Part shown: piece after piece, positions 56,977-64,000 of the stretch
Layout of the letters: each line of letters starts with the position of its first letter
Position numbering within the stretch: the first letter of the stretch is position 1
Source of the DNA: Paulinella micropora
Lineage: Eukaryota > Cercozoa > Imbricatea > Euglyphida
NCBI GenBank assembly: GCA_009731375.1
Contig: BJOX01000094.1
Span: 882,218 to 946,217 of the forward strand
Length of the DNA stretch: 64,000 bases
Direction: 5' to 3'
The notes under the pieces: generated by a model
What the model was told of the DNA's origin: nothing
Database searches by the model: none
Seen by the model: the letters and a program-made list of their open reading frames with translations, nothing else
Position numbers and translations under genes: made by a program

Positions 56977-57801
56977 TTACAAAAATCGTTTGTTAAAATT
57001 TTGCCTCAGTTCGTCCGATACCGCATCCACATACAAAAAGTTAAATCTCTCTTTGGTCGCCTCGTGATATTTTTCAATAAAGTATTCAAGGCCATAGCCG
57101 AGGTCCAAATGTTTATACACGAGTTCAATTTTATCCACACTCTGTCCTGGAAAGATAAGAAAATAGTCTAGCTGTTTAATAGCCTCAGGTCGTAAGTCGT
57201 TAAGATACTGAGAGCTCATAATCACCTTTGACTTGTAGTGCCTATTTTTTTTAAGTAGGTCGCTTACTGATTTATCCCTTAACCCACTACCCAAATCATC
57301 TAACACGAACACAACTTCTGGTGTAATGTATTTGCTCGGTCTCTCCACCTTTTCGTCTCCCTCCTGTTTCTTCTTTTCCTCTTTTCCAAAATATAAAAAC
57401 TTTGGCTTCGGTTCTTCTTTCTCGTCCCGCACAACCTCGCCTTCTTCTTGCTCCTCATCTGGCTTATTCAGTTTGTCTAACTCGTAATCAATTACAGACA
57501 GTCCTTCCGTTTTCAAATATGTATATATAGCCATCGGGTTTCCCTTCTTCTTAAAGTGCTTAACCATTTCTTTGTAAATGTGGTCCTTGTGTATCGTGCT
57601 GGCTATAATAACAATGCGGGTCTTTTTGCCGGTCGTTCGTTTCAGGATTTCAAACAGTGCGGTCGTCTTACCACTCTTCTTGCGAGCGAGAAGAAAAATA
57701 TTGGCATACGGTTCATCAAATAACTTATATCCTTTTGCCAACTTGTCGCCATCTCCGTTTTGCTTAACTGGTTTAACTTTAACATTGTTAATCTTTTCCA
57801 T
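56977..57801 (-). CDS. A32-type genome-packaging ATPase
   Basis: 274 residues. Walker A is FLLARKKSGKTTALFEIL (A-x4-G-K-T), preceded by the strand PYANIFLL. Walker B is PEVVFVLDDLGSGL. KVIMSSQYLNDLRPEAIKQL fits the sensor region with a Gln, as in FtsK/HerA-type packaging ATPases. An acidic, low-complexity insert (DEEQEEGEVVRDEKEEPKPK) lies between the Walker motifs. The enzyme would drive DNA into the procapsid. It is the most upstream of the core morphogenesis genes in the block and is intact. Confidence 0.92.
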   Translation of the reverse strand: MEKINNVKVKPVKQNGDGDKLAKGYKLFDEPYANIFLLARKKSGKTTALFEILKRTTGKKTRIVIIASTIHKDHIYKEMVKHFKKKGNPMAIYTYLKTEGLSVIDYELDKLNKPDEEQEEGEVVRDEKEEPKPKFLYFGKEEKKKQEGDEKVERPSKYITPEVVFVLDDLGSGLRDKSVSDLLKKNRHYKSKVIMSSQYLNDLRPEAIKQLDYFLIFPGQSVDKIELVYKHLDLGYGLEYFIEKYHEATKERFNFLYVDAVSDELRQNFNKRFL

Positions 57802-57875
57802 AGCAGAGACTTCGCCTCCGCACCTCCAAATACTTTTATATATTCTAAAATATATTTTTTATTTTACCTGCGGGG

Positions 57876-57900
57876 TTGTAGGGGGAGCAGGCCCCTACCC
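57876..57900 (-). terminator. GC hairpin containing the stop codon of the 120-residue gene
   Basis: Nearly identical to the hairpin at 53778-53800, including the flanking CCTGCGGGGTTG. The TAG stop of the gene ending at 57895 is the first arm (read on -). Confidence 0.75.
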
Positions 57901-58257
57901 GAGAAATTCTAAACAAATAACAATTCTTCCAGCTAGTGGGTCAGCCTCAATATTACCGCTGTCTGTTTTAAGCACTTTAAAACTGTATTGCCCATCAGTC
58001 CAGCCGATATTTCCAAGATTATATCCGAGGTTTGAAATGTTTGCCGTGGTGCTGTCTGCGAATGTTCCGATAATCCCAATGCGGTCCATATAAAGGATTT
58101 TTGTTTTCGTTTCAGTCATATCATTCATATAGTGGATAAACTTAACATTCATTCTTGTTGGGGTAAAGCTCATTTGAATGTTTTTGTCAAATGTCTTGCT
58201 ACCACCCGCAAAATCATTACTTAGAAAAATAATCTTCTGGTATTTGAACTCGCTCAT
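57895..58257 (-). CDS. Conserved-context protein of unknown function
   Basis: 120 residues from ATG 58257. The composition suggests an all-beta domain (IQMSFTPTRMNVKFIHYMND, RIVICLEFLG). It has no signal peptide, membrane segment or catalytic motif. It sits between the two-TM protein and the ATPase, in the structural gene block, so a minor virion protein is plausible. I do not recognise a family. Confidence 0.6.
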   Translation of the reverse strand: MSEFKYQKIIFLSNDFAGGSKTFDKNIQMSFTPTRMNVKFIHYMNDMTETKTKILYMDRIGIIGTFADSTTANISNLGYNLGNIGWTDGQYSFKVLKTDSGNIEADPLAGRIVICLEFLG

Positions 58258-58283
58258 TGTTTCTATATGTTGTATAATATATT

Positions 58284-58514
58284 ATGTTATTAATATTATT
58301 ATTTGTGTGCTCTGTGTTAGGTCGGACCGCCTGTGATTTCTATTCTAGATACAGCGATAAAAAAAATGAAAGTTGTCTTTATTGTATCCAAAAAGGATGT
58401 GTGTATAAGCCTTTTAGTGATTGGTGTGTTAGTTTTGATGAAGCTATTCCGCTAATCTGCTCAAATGATGCTTCGTGGTATAAAGTCTATATATATGAAT
58501 GCTCACTTCTTTGA
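58284..58514 (+). CDS. Small secreted Cys-rich protein, PSI-like
   Basis: 76 residues. A hydrophobic start (LLILLFVCSVLG) looks like a signal peptide, followed by a cysteine pattern CDF..SCLYCIQKGCVYKPFSDWC, which is like the PSI (plexin-semaphorin-integrin) fold. It is alone on the + strand among - strand late genes and overlaps the 3' end of the 113-residue gene by 12 bases. A secreted or virion-membrane role is possible. Confidence 0.5.
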   Translation: MLLILLFVCSVLGRTACDFYSRYSDKKNESCLYCIQKGCVYKPFSDWCVSFDEAIPLICSNDASWYKVYIYECSLL

Positions 58515-58844
58515 GCTAGAAGGGGAAGGAAGACAGATGCCTATTAATAGTGTTAAAATACCTACATAAGTGTTGGCTGTCTCGCACGGTAAGTTCTTTT
58601 CAGATAACCTCACGATACAAAGGGTTATGATGGCGATAATGATACCCATTTGAAACAGATACTTAATAAGTCGGCTGTCTGTTGCTCTTTTTATACAACA
58701 ACAATTCCAGTTGTCTTCCAATTCGTGCTCTATTTTTTTTTCTTCTGTCTTCAACGAGATGTCCAAAACACGGTTCTTCAACTCTGGTGTTAGTTCGCCG
58801 TCTATTTCAATGACTGGCGGTGGTGGATGTAATCTAGGAGGCAT
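58503..58844 (-). CDS. Two-TM virion membrane protein candidate
   Basis: 113 residues. A Pro-rich start (MPPRLHPPPPVIEI) is followed by an acidic helix, a CCC cluster (NWNCCCIKR) and two hydrophobic segments (YLFQMGIIIAIITLCIV and YVGILTLLIGICLP) joined by a short loop with one Cys. The final L-P-x-P-type ending after the second helix recurs in small proteins of Polinton-like viruses and large DNA viruses of algae. The function is unknown; an internal membrane or assembly role is inferred. Confidence 0.6.
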   Translation of the reverse strand: MPPRLHPPPPVIEIDGELTPELKNRVLDISLKTEEKKIEHELEDNWNCCCIKRATDSRLIKYLFQMGIIIAIITLCIVRLSEKNLPCETANTYVGILTLLIGICLPSPSSSKK

Positions 58845-58892
58845 TGTAAGTGCTTTTTTTCAAAAACCACTTACGAACTCAAAAACTATATT

Positions 58893-58916
58893 GGGATTGT
58901 AAGGGCTTGTCCTTAC
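58893..58916 (-). terminator. Hairpin containing the fibre stop codon
   Basis: GTAAGGGCTTGTCCTTAC is an imperfect palindrome. On the - strand it starts with the fibre gene's TAA stop (TAAGGACAAGCCCTTAC), the same arrangement as the other late-gene ends. Confidence 0.7.
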
Positions 58917-61900
58917 GAAGGGAAAATGACTGCTCGTATTTCTGCTAGTTGGTTCGCTTGGTCTTGTAATATATTAAGTAAAGTTTTATTTTCTTTTTCT
59001 AAATTAACTACCTTCTCTGATAATTGTTGAACCGCCTTAATTAATGGTGCGATAAATTCGCCGTAAGCAATACTGTAATCATAGTCCCCAGTTTCAACCA
59101 ATTTCGTGTTATACATATCTAACTTCTCTCCTTTCATTTCACATTCTGCTTTCTGTTTTGGACATTCACACATAATAGCAACTTTTAAAAGTCCAGCAAA
59201 ATCATTAATTTTTATTTCTTCCAAAACTTCCTCCAATTCCTGTGCTATTAAACCCGCTCTCTGTTTCTTGTTGTCATCAATCATACGATAGCAGACTGGA
59301 TTTAATTTGTTGATAAAATCTAGTCCTAAACATTCTTTTATGTCTTCTTTTTTTCGCCTGTCTGACGGAGCAGTCACGGAACCTTTAACCCATAAATTTC
59401 CGCTATTCCCGTTCAAAGTCATCAAAAGAACTTCGCCGCTATTCTCCCACACAGCACCTTCATTCGTAGAATTATTTACTCTAAATCTCATGACAAATCC
59501 GGTAATACCATATCCGGCTACCGCTGTTCCGTTTGAAAAACTTCTGTTAGCCCCCGGCTGCCCCATATAAATTCCCCAGTTTGTGTCACCAATTCCATAC
59601 ATACAAATTCCATTATTCGGCCCCCCATTTGCTCCATTTTGAATTGATATTTTTGCCCCTCCGTATACGGTTAAAAAACTATTTGACGGTAATGTTACTC
59701 CCGCATTTGCTGTTATTAATCCGCTCGCCGTTAATGTCGTTGTTGATACCCCCGCATTTGCCGTTATCAATCCTTTTGTCCATAAAGTTCCATTCGCCCC
59801 ATTCAACGACATTAACAATTGCTCTGCTGAATTCTCCCACACAAAACCCATTGTAGAATCATTAGCAACCCTAAACCGAAAACTATACGAACTAAAATCA
59901 TTTCCAGAAACAGCCAAACCATTTGCCAAACTTCTAGTATTTAGAGCCCCACCAGATGCTGCATAAATCCCCCAACTTGTATTAGTCGTATCCCATAGAA
60001 ATATGCCTTTTGCGTTTGTTCCGTCAGTCGGTCCTTGAATTCCTATTTTTGCCCCGCTGGTATTCGTTGCTGATGTTAGTGTGCCAGTATATGTTATCCC
60101 CGCATTTGCTGTTAGTAGGCCTGCTGTGCTGACATTCATAGCCTCAGACCAAGTTATATTGCTTCCTGCTGTTATTCCTGATTTATAGTTAAAAGCAAGT
60201 TTGTTTGAGTTTTTGTATATTTGAAAGTTTGAGCCAGAATTACTTGATTTCCAGTTTGAGCCGTCATAATAAGCATCAAAACTTATGCCTATATTGTCGT
60301 GTGCCCAATTCATTAATTGGAATGTTGGATAAGCATCCGCCGTTGTTATCGCCTGTAAGTGTGCTCCTCCGATATTTGAAGCCGTTCCATATAATTCTAA
60401 TCCTCCTGTCGCACCAGTGCCCTTTGTTGTATTACCTATGATTATTGGCTTGCCAGATGCAGTCGTTATCTTGTCGCTTGCCGTTATTGTTGTTGTTGAT
60501 ATACCCGCAGTTGAAGTAATTGTTGTTCCAGTTATTGTTCCGCCATTTGTTATGTTGTTTGAGTTCATATCTAAGGCACCATAAAACCGCATACCGCCAG
60601 CATTGTTAAAACGGACAATGTCAGACGAAGCACTTTTATTATCCAAAGGTTTTGAAATATAAAGTCCCGCCCCTTTTACATCAGCCGCTACATTCGTAAA
60701 TACATAGCCTCTCTGGTCTGCGGTTCCGCTTGAAGCCGTATTTAAAGTATATAAGAAATATTGGTAATCTCCTGATGTCTGACTGAAAAAGATATCTCCT
60801 CCATTTTGGTTTAATATCCTCGCCCCATTATATGTTATATTTCCGCCATTAGTGATAGTTTGATTATTAAAATCGGCATTGTTCGTTAAAGTTAGATATT
60901 TTATCACGGTGCTCGCCCCGTTGAATGTTTTGCTTCCTGTTATGGTTTGGTCTGTTGATAGTTTTACATTTTGTCCGTCCAATGTGTCCGCATATCCTTT
61001 TGTTGCTCCATCCGTTGATAATGTCGGAGTTCCAAGGTTGGCTATTTTGCTACTATTACAATCTAGCCCCGAAGCATTTACCCAACCGACTATCGCCCCA
61101 TCAATAATGAAACTTATTTTTTTCGCATTTATTTCAAAGTTATAATTTACACCAGTGCCCATATCAAGGCAACCGATAGTTCCTATATTGGCTGTGGAAT
61201 TAAAGACCACGAATGTTCCTTTTGTGGCCGCGTTCGTTGAATTTCCTGTTATTTCAAGGGCACTGCTAAATGTCTTAATTCCTGCTATGGTTTGGTTTCC
61301 TGTTAGTTTCACATTTTGTCCGTCTTTTGTATCAACATAACTTTTGTTTGCTCCGTCCGTTGTTGCTGTTGGTGTGGCTAAGTTTGTAATTTTTCTATTG
61401 TTTAAAGATAGTGTCGTGCCCGTTGCTGTCGCGATTACATTATCCCCCGCATATAAATCAACATATGACCCTGTTATTTGTATTGGATAATAGGCCGCGG
61501 TTGCTATTTTTTGTGCCACAATCTCTCCTATATTTGTCGCCGTATCAAAGGCTATACCGATACCATCAAAAGCGGCTGGACCTGTGGCACCCCGCACTTC
61601 TATTGTTGAAGTAAATTTTTTATTCCCTGCTATGGTCTGGTCTCCTGTTAGTTTAACAACCGAAGTATCAAGAGTAGAAACATCAACACCATCAACAAGA
61701 TTAACATTTGTTATACTTTGGNNNNNNNNNNTTGTTATGCTTTGGCTTTTCATATCAATCCCCGCACTCGCATTTATTATACTGCTAAATGTCTTAATAC
61801 CAGCTATGGTTTGGTCTCCTGTTAGTTTCACGGCCGAAGTATCAAGAGTAGAAACATCAATACCATCAACCAAATTCACATTTGTTATTGAAAATCCTCC

Positions 61901-62908
61901 CATATTTAAACTACCCGTCATAGCCACTGTGCCGTCCTTGGCCAGTTTCGTATCGGTATATGCTTTTGTTGAAGCATCGCCATCATAGAATGGTGCGGGC
62001 AGTCCGCTGATTGCTGTCGTGCTGTTAAAATTTAAAACATTATTTGTCAATGTCATTCCACCACCTGTTGTTGGAGCAAAAAGTATGGACGAGCCTACAA
62101 AAGATAATGGATAGCCCGTTGCCCCACCCGCTTCCGACGAATAAATAGAACCCATATTATTGTTGTAATTGAAGAATAACTTGCCAGTGTTTAATGGATT
62201 TGAGTCTTTTACGGCCACATAAGTAGTAAATGTTTTATTCCCTGTTATGGTTTGGTCTCCTGTTAGTTTAACGACAGAACTATCAAGAGCCGAAACATCA
62301 ACACCATCAACATTACCGACATTTGCTACATTAAAACCCCCCATATTTAAATCTCCAAACATCATAGCGAGACCATCCAATCTAAGAAAAGGTGAAGCAA
62401 CATTTCTCCATTGCCCTGTGCTATAAATGAGTAGTTGGTTATCGGTTGGTGTTGTTATGACTACATCACTTAAAGCATCTATTGATTTAGTCGCTATCCT
62501 TGTGTCAAAATCTGTATTAGCCCTTGCTGTGGTGTAGTATAAGTTAGTTCCTTCGGTTAAGTTGGTTGTGCTCTTTGTTGCTAATTGAGTGTCAAACCTA
62601 GCATTAGTATAATATAAATTGGTGCCTTCGGCTAGGTTAGTGGTTGATTTAGTAGTTAGTCGCGCATCAAACCTACCATCAGTATAGTATAGATTAGTGC
62701 CTTCTTTTAAGTCCGTCGTTGATTTTAAAGCCAACCTCGCATCAAATCGTCCGTCGGTGTAATAAAGATTTACGGGGTCAGCATCTTCTGGCACCCTATC
62801 TGTGTATAAGCCCACTATGTTTGTGTTCGTTAAATCCAGGTTGGCTATATTTAGACTATCAACCGCAATTTCAGACAAGCCTAAGAGCGATTTGTATTGA
62901 CTGCCCAT
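58913..62908 (-). CDS. Giant fibre protein with C-terminal S74 chaperone domain
   Basis: 1331 residues. Near the N-terminus (about 45-135) a unit EGTNLYYTDGRFDARL recurs about four times, as in phage tail fibres. Then a unit of the form VKLTGDQTIAGIKTFSS recurs about seven times to residue 680, followed by long Gly/Thr/Asn-rich beta-helix-like sequence. The C-terminus has PSDRRKKEDIKECLG, GLIAQELEEVLEE and a final coiled coil (LSEKVVNLEKENKTLL). This is the S74 intramolecular chaperone that trimerises a fibre and then cuts itself off. It is the largest gene of the element and probably forms the receptor-binding spike. A 10-N gap at 61722 is likely an unmerged overlap; merging keeps the frame. 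Confidence 0.88.
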   Translation of the reverse strand: MGSQYKSLLGLSEIAVDSLNIANLDLTNTNIVGLYTDRVPEDADPVNLYYTDGRFDARLALKSTTDLKEGTNLYYTDGRFDARLTTKSTTNLAEGTNLYYTNARFDTQLATKSTTNLTEGTNLYYTTARANTDFDTRIATKSIDALSDVVITTPTDNQLLIYSTGQWRNVASPFLRLDGLAMMFGDLNMGGFNVANVGNVDGVDVSALDSSVVKLTGDQTITGNKTFTTYVAVKDSNPLNTGKLFFNYNNNMGSIYSSEAGGATGYPLSFVGSSILFAPTTGGGMTLTNNVLNFNSTTAISGLPAPFYDGDASTKAYTDTKLAKDGTVAMTGSLNMGGFSITNVNLVDGIDVSTLDTSAVKLTGDQTIAGIKTFSSIINASAGIDMKSQSITXXXXQSITNVNLVDGVDVSTLDTSVVKLTGDQTIAGNKKFTSTIEVRGATGPAAFDGIGIAFDTATNIGEIVAQKIATAAYYPIQITGSYVDLYAGDNVIATATGTTLSLNNRKITNLATPTATTDGANKSYVDTKDGQNVKLTGNQTIAGIKTFSSALEITGNSTNAATKGTFVVFNSTANIGTIGCLDMGTGVNYNFEINAKKISFIIDGAIVGWVNASGLDCNSSKIANLGTPTLSTDGATKGYADTLDGQNVKLSTDQTITGSKTFNGASTVIKYLTLTNNADFNNQTITNGGNITYNGARILNQNGGDIFFSQTSGDYQYFLYTLNTASSGTADQRGYVFTNVAADVKGAGLYISKPLDNKSASSDIVRFNNAGGMRFYGALDMNSNNITNGGTITGTTITSTAGISTTTITASDKITTASGKPIIIGNTTKGTGATGGLELYGTASNIGGAHLQAITTADAYPTFQLMNWAHDNIGISFDAYYDGSNWKSSNSGSNFQIYKNSNKLAFNYKSGITAGSNITWSEAMNVSTAGLLTANAGITYTGTLTSATNTSGAKIGIQGPTDGTNAKGIFLWDTTNTSWGIYAASGGALNTRSLANGLAVSGNDFSSYSFRFRVANDSTMGFVWENSAEQLLMSLNGANGTLWTKGLITANAGVSTTTLTASGLITANAGVTLPSNSFLTVYGGAKISIQNGANGGPNNGICMYGIGDTNWGIYMGQPGANRSFSNGTAVAGYGITGFVMRFRVNNSTNEGAVWENSGEVLLMTLNGNSGNLWVKGSVTAPSDRRKKEDIKECLGLDFINKLNPVCYRMIDDNKKQRAGLIAQELEEVLEEIKINDFAGLLKVAIMCECPKQKAECEMKGEKLDMYNTKLVETGDYDYSIAYGEFIAPLIKAVQQLSEKVVNLEKENKTLLNILQDQANQLAEIRAVIFPS
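61722..61731. other. Assembly gap (10 N), probably an unmerged overlap
   Basis: TTGTTATACTTTGG on the left (61708-61721) and TTGTTATGCTTTGG on the right (61732-61745) match at 13 of 14 bases. Removing one copy plus the N takes out 24 bases and leaves a continuous repeat unit in the fibre frame. Confidence 0.75.
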
Positions 62909-62972
62909 TGTATATAGTTTGGATAATAATTAATCCGAATAAAAATTATTTTTGGTTAGATATACAACCGAA
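62909..62972. promoter_or_regulatory. Divergent promoter between fibre and charged protein genes
   Basis: 64 bases, almost entirely A/T, between two diverging start codons. The fibre start is preceded by ACTATATACAATGG (-). The protease start has ACATATACAATGG and the polymerase CAATATACAATG, so TATA-Y-AATG is a shared start context in the element. Confidence 0.5.
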
Positions 62973-63479
62973 ATGCCGAGAGGTAATAGAGAGATTGCCA
63001 TAAAAAACCTTGAAAAAGCGACTGTGATGAAGAAACAGTATGCGAGGCAAAGAAAGATTGAGAGGGCGAGGGAATTACTCGCGGAGGAAGAGGCGAAGAA
63101 TGTGAAAGAAATGAACGAAGACGAAAAGATGGACCACACAGCTAAGAAGCAGTTGGCGAAGGATATGATAAATGGTAGGGATGGTGAGATAAGTGAAGAA
63201 AGTAGCTCGGATGAAGAGGTTGAACAAGATTTTGTAGATATCGTCGCACAACGGGTTGCTGGTATAAAGTTGAAGACTAAACAGAAGAAGAAGAAAGCGG
63301 TAAAAAAGAAAGTGGAAGAGGAGAGTGAGAGTGATAGCGAAAGTGAAGAAGAGGAAGAGCCTAAGCCTAAGAAAGGAGGGAAGAAGACTGGCCGAGTTAA
63401 TGTTAATGTTTATGCGGGACAACCAGAGAAGTCAAAAAAAGAAAATAATGATGTTTCAAAAATGTTTCTTAAATTTTGA
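62973..63479 (+). CDS. Highly charged protein of unknown function
   Basis: 168 residues from ATG 62973 (MPRGNREIAIKNLEKATVMK); an upstream TTG in frame is not needed. A basic helix is followed by alternating acidic runs (SEESSSDEEVEQ, EEESESDSESEEEEE) and Lys runs (KTKQKKKKAVKKK). FVDIVAQRVAGIKLKTK in the middle may be a short helix for partner binding. It resembles chromatin-like or assembly-chaperone proteins only in charge pattern. It lies between the fibre and the integrase on the + strand. Confidence 0.6.
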   Translation: MPRGNREIAIKNLEKATVMKKQYARQRKIERARELLAEEEAKNVKEMNEDEKMDHTAKKQLAKDMINGRDGEISEESSSDEEVEQDFVDIVAQRVAGIKLKTKQKKKKAVKKKVEEESESDSESEEEEEPKPKKGGKKTGRVNVNVYAGQPEKSKKENNDVSKMFLKF

Positions 63480-63543
63480 AACCTTTTAAAAATCTTTCAA
63501 TATAAGGAACACCAAAAAAGTCGGGTCGTAGGGTGTCCCTACA

Positions 63544-64000
63544 ATGGACCATAAACACAGCAATCCACGAAACAATAGCAAGGATGAAGTTGTAGATGAC
63601 GAGGATGAAAGAAAGGAGCAACAAGCCCTTGAAATTCATTACCAAAAAAGATTACCGACCGATAAATGGAATACGATATGGGCAGACAAACCGCTTAAAC
63701 AAGTATTTGTAGATTTGGCGGATATGTCAAAACTTAAAGACAAGAAAGGAAATAAAGGTTATGCCTGGATGTTATTTTGGATTGACACTCACAGCAGATT
63801 TTTAATCATTAAACCGCTTAAAACCAAAACCGCGAAAGAAGTTTATATGGCTTTGAAATCAATACCATACACACCAGAAAGCATTACTACCGACAGTGGA
63901 AGTGAATATAAAGGAATGGTTAAGGATTATTTCAGAGAGAATAATATTGAACACCGAACTGTTGAAATAGGAGACCACCGGGCTCTTGCGATTGTGGATA
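63544..64000 (+). CDS. INT: rve-type integrase, truncated by the window end
   Basis: It opens at ATG 63544 and is open to base 64000, about 152 codons. After a charged N-terminus come KWNTIWADKPLKQVFVDLAD (first catalytic Asp in VDLAD), YAWMLFWIDTHSRFLIIKPL, TTDSGSEYKG (second Asp) and GDHRALAIVD. The third acidic position is Asp, 35 residues after the second Asp, where retroviral enzymes have Glu. This is the integrase class that defines Polintons and Mavirus-type virophages. It cuts and joins element ends to host DNA. No N-terminal zinc finger is visible. The C-terminal chromodomain, if any, lies outside the window. Confidence 0.9.
   Translation, partial: MDHKHSNPRNNSKDEVVDDEDERKEQQALEIHYQKRLPTDKWNTIWADKPLKQVFVDLADMSKLKDKKGNKGYAWMLFWIDTHSRFLIIKPLKTKTAKEVYMALKSIPYTPESITTDSGSEYKGMVKDYFRENNIEHRTVEIGDHRALAIVD

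Larger units (their letters stand above)
45192..64000. mobile_element. Polinton / Polinton-like virus, left 18.8 kb
   Basis: The element combines a family B DNA polymerase, an rve-type integrase, an adenovirus-type protease, a packaging ATPase, and major and minor capsid proteins. That set defines Polintons/Mavericks and overlaps with virophages and Polinton-like viruses. It begins at the edge of a microsatellite block with no N at the junction, so it is integrated in, or at least assembled into, host DNA. Base composition drops to AT-rich at 45.2 kb. The capsid genes are intact apart from sequencing gaps, so it may be a functional provirus. The right end and the second terminal repeat lie beyond the window. 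Confidence 0.85.

Overview
The window is nuclear DNA of an intron-rich eukaryote. It carries spliced genes, a tRNA-derived SINE, an LTR retrotransposon and very large amounts of simple-sequence DNA. The species cannot be named from the sequence. A unicellular alga or other protist fits best, because of the Polinton/virophage-like element and a GC-rich transporter gene buried in tetranucleotide repeats, but an animal is not excluded. Runs of N mark assembly gaps; at least two of the 10-N gaps look like overlaps that were not merged.

Region 1 (1-15.7 kb, + strand) holds the 3' part of one host gene, an SLC38A9-like amino-acid transporter. I could assemble 21 exons (1971-15730) with consistent splice phases throughout, giving the C-terminal 468 codons. 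Its introns are almost wholly microsatellite. Partial copies ('echoes') of exon edges lie inside those repeats. A SINE, a triplet minisatellite and three copies of a 5'-truncated non-LTR-like repeat sit among them.

Region 2 (17.0-40.4 kb, - strand) is a Ty1/copia LTR retrotransposon with two LTRs (17033-17373, 40028-40354), a 5-bp target duplication GGGAG, a gag zinc knuckle, protease, integrase and reverse transcriptase, all decayed by frameshifts. A 14.7-kb DNA transposon (21832-36551) is nested in it, with about 45-bp terminal inverted repeats and a 4-bp CTTT duplication. The nested element encodes a DUF7869-type, probably transposase-related protein (- strand) and a spliced Lys/Ser-rich protein with ParB-like and DNA-methyltransferase-like parts (+ strand). 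It also carries more than a dozen copies of a roughly 55-bp palindrome-ended element, several of which form most of an intron. This introner-like family is the strongest candidate for something undescribed.

Region 3 (41.0-45.2 kb) is tetranucleotide and dinucleotide repeat with one large gap.

Region 4 (45.2 kb to the window end) is the left part of an AT-rich Polinton/Polinton-like virus. It encodes a HIRAN protein, protein-primed-type family B DNA polymerase, class 3 lipase, DUF3223 protein, surface protein, major and minor capsid proteins, adenovirus-type protease, small basic protein, packaging ATPase, a two-TM protein, a 1331-residue S74-type fibre and a DDE/D integrase cut by the window end. 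Late genes run as one - strand block; replication and integration genes are on the + strand. Several late genes end with the stop codon inside a GC-rich hairpin.
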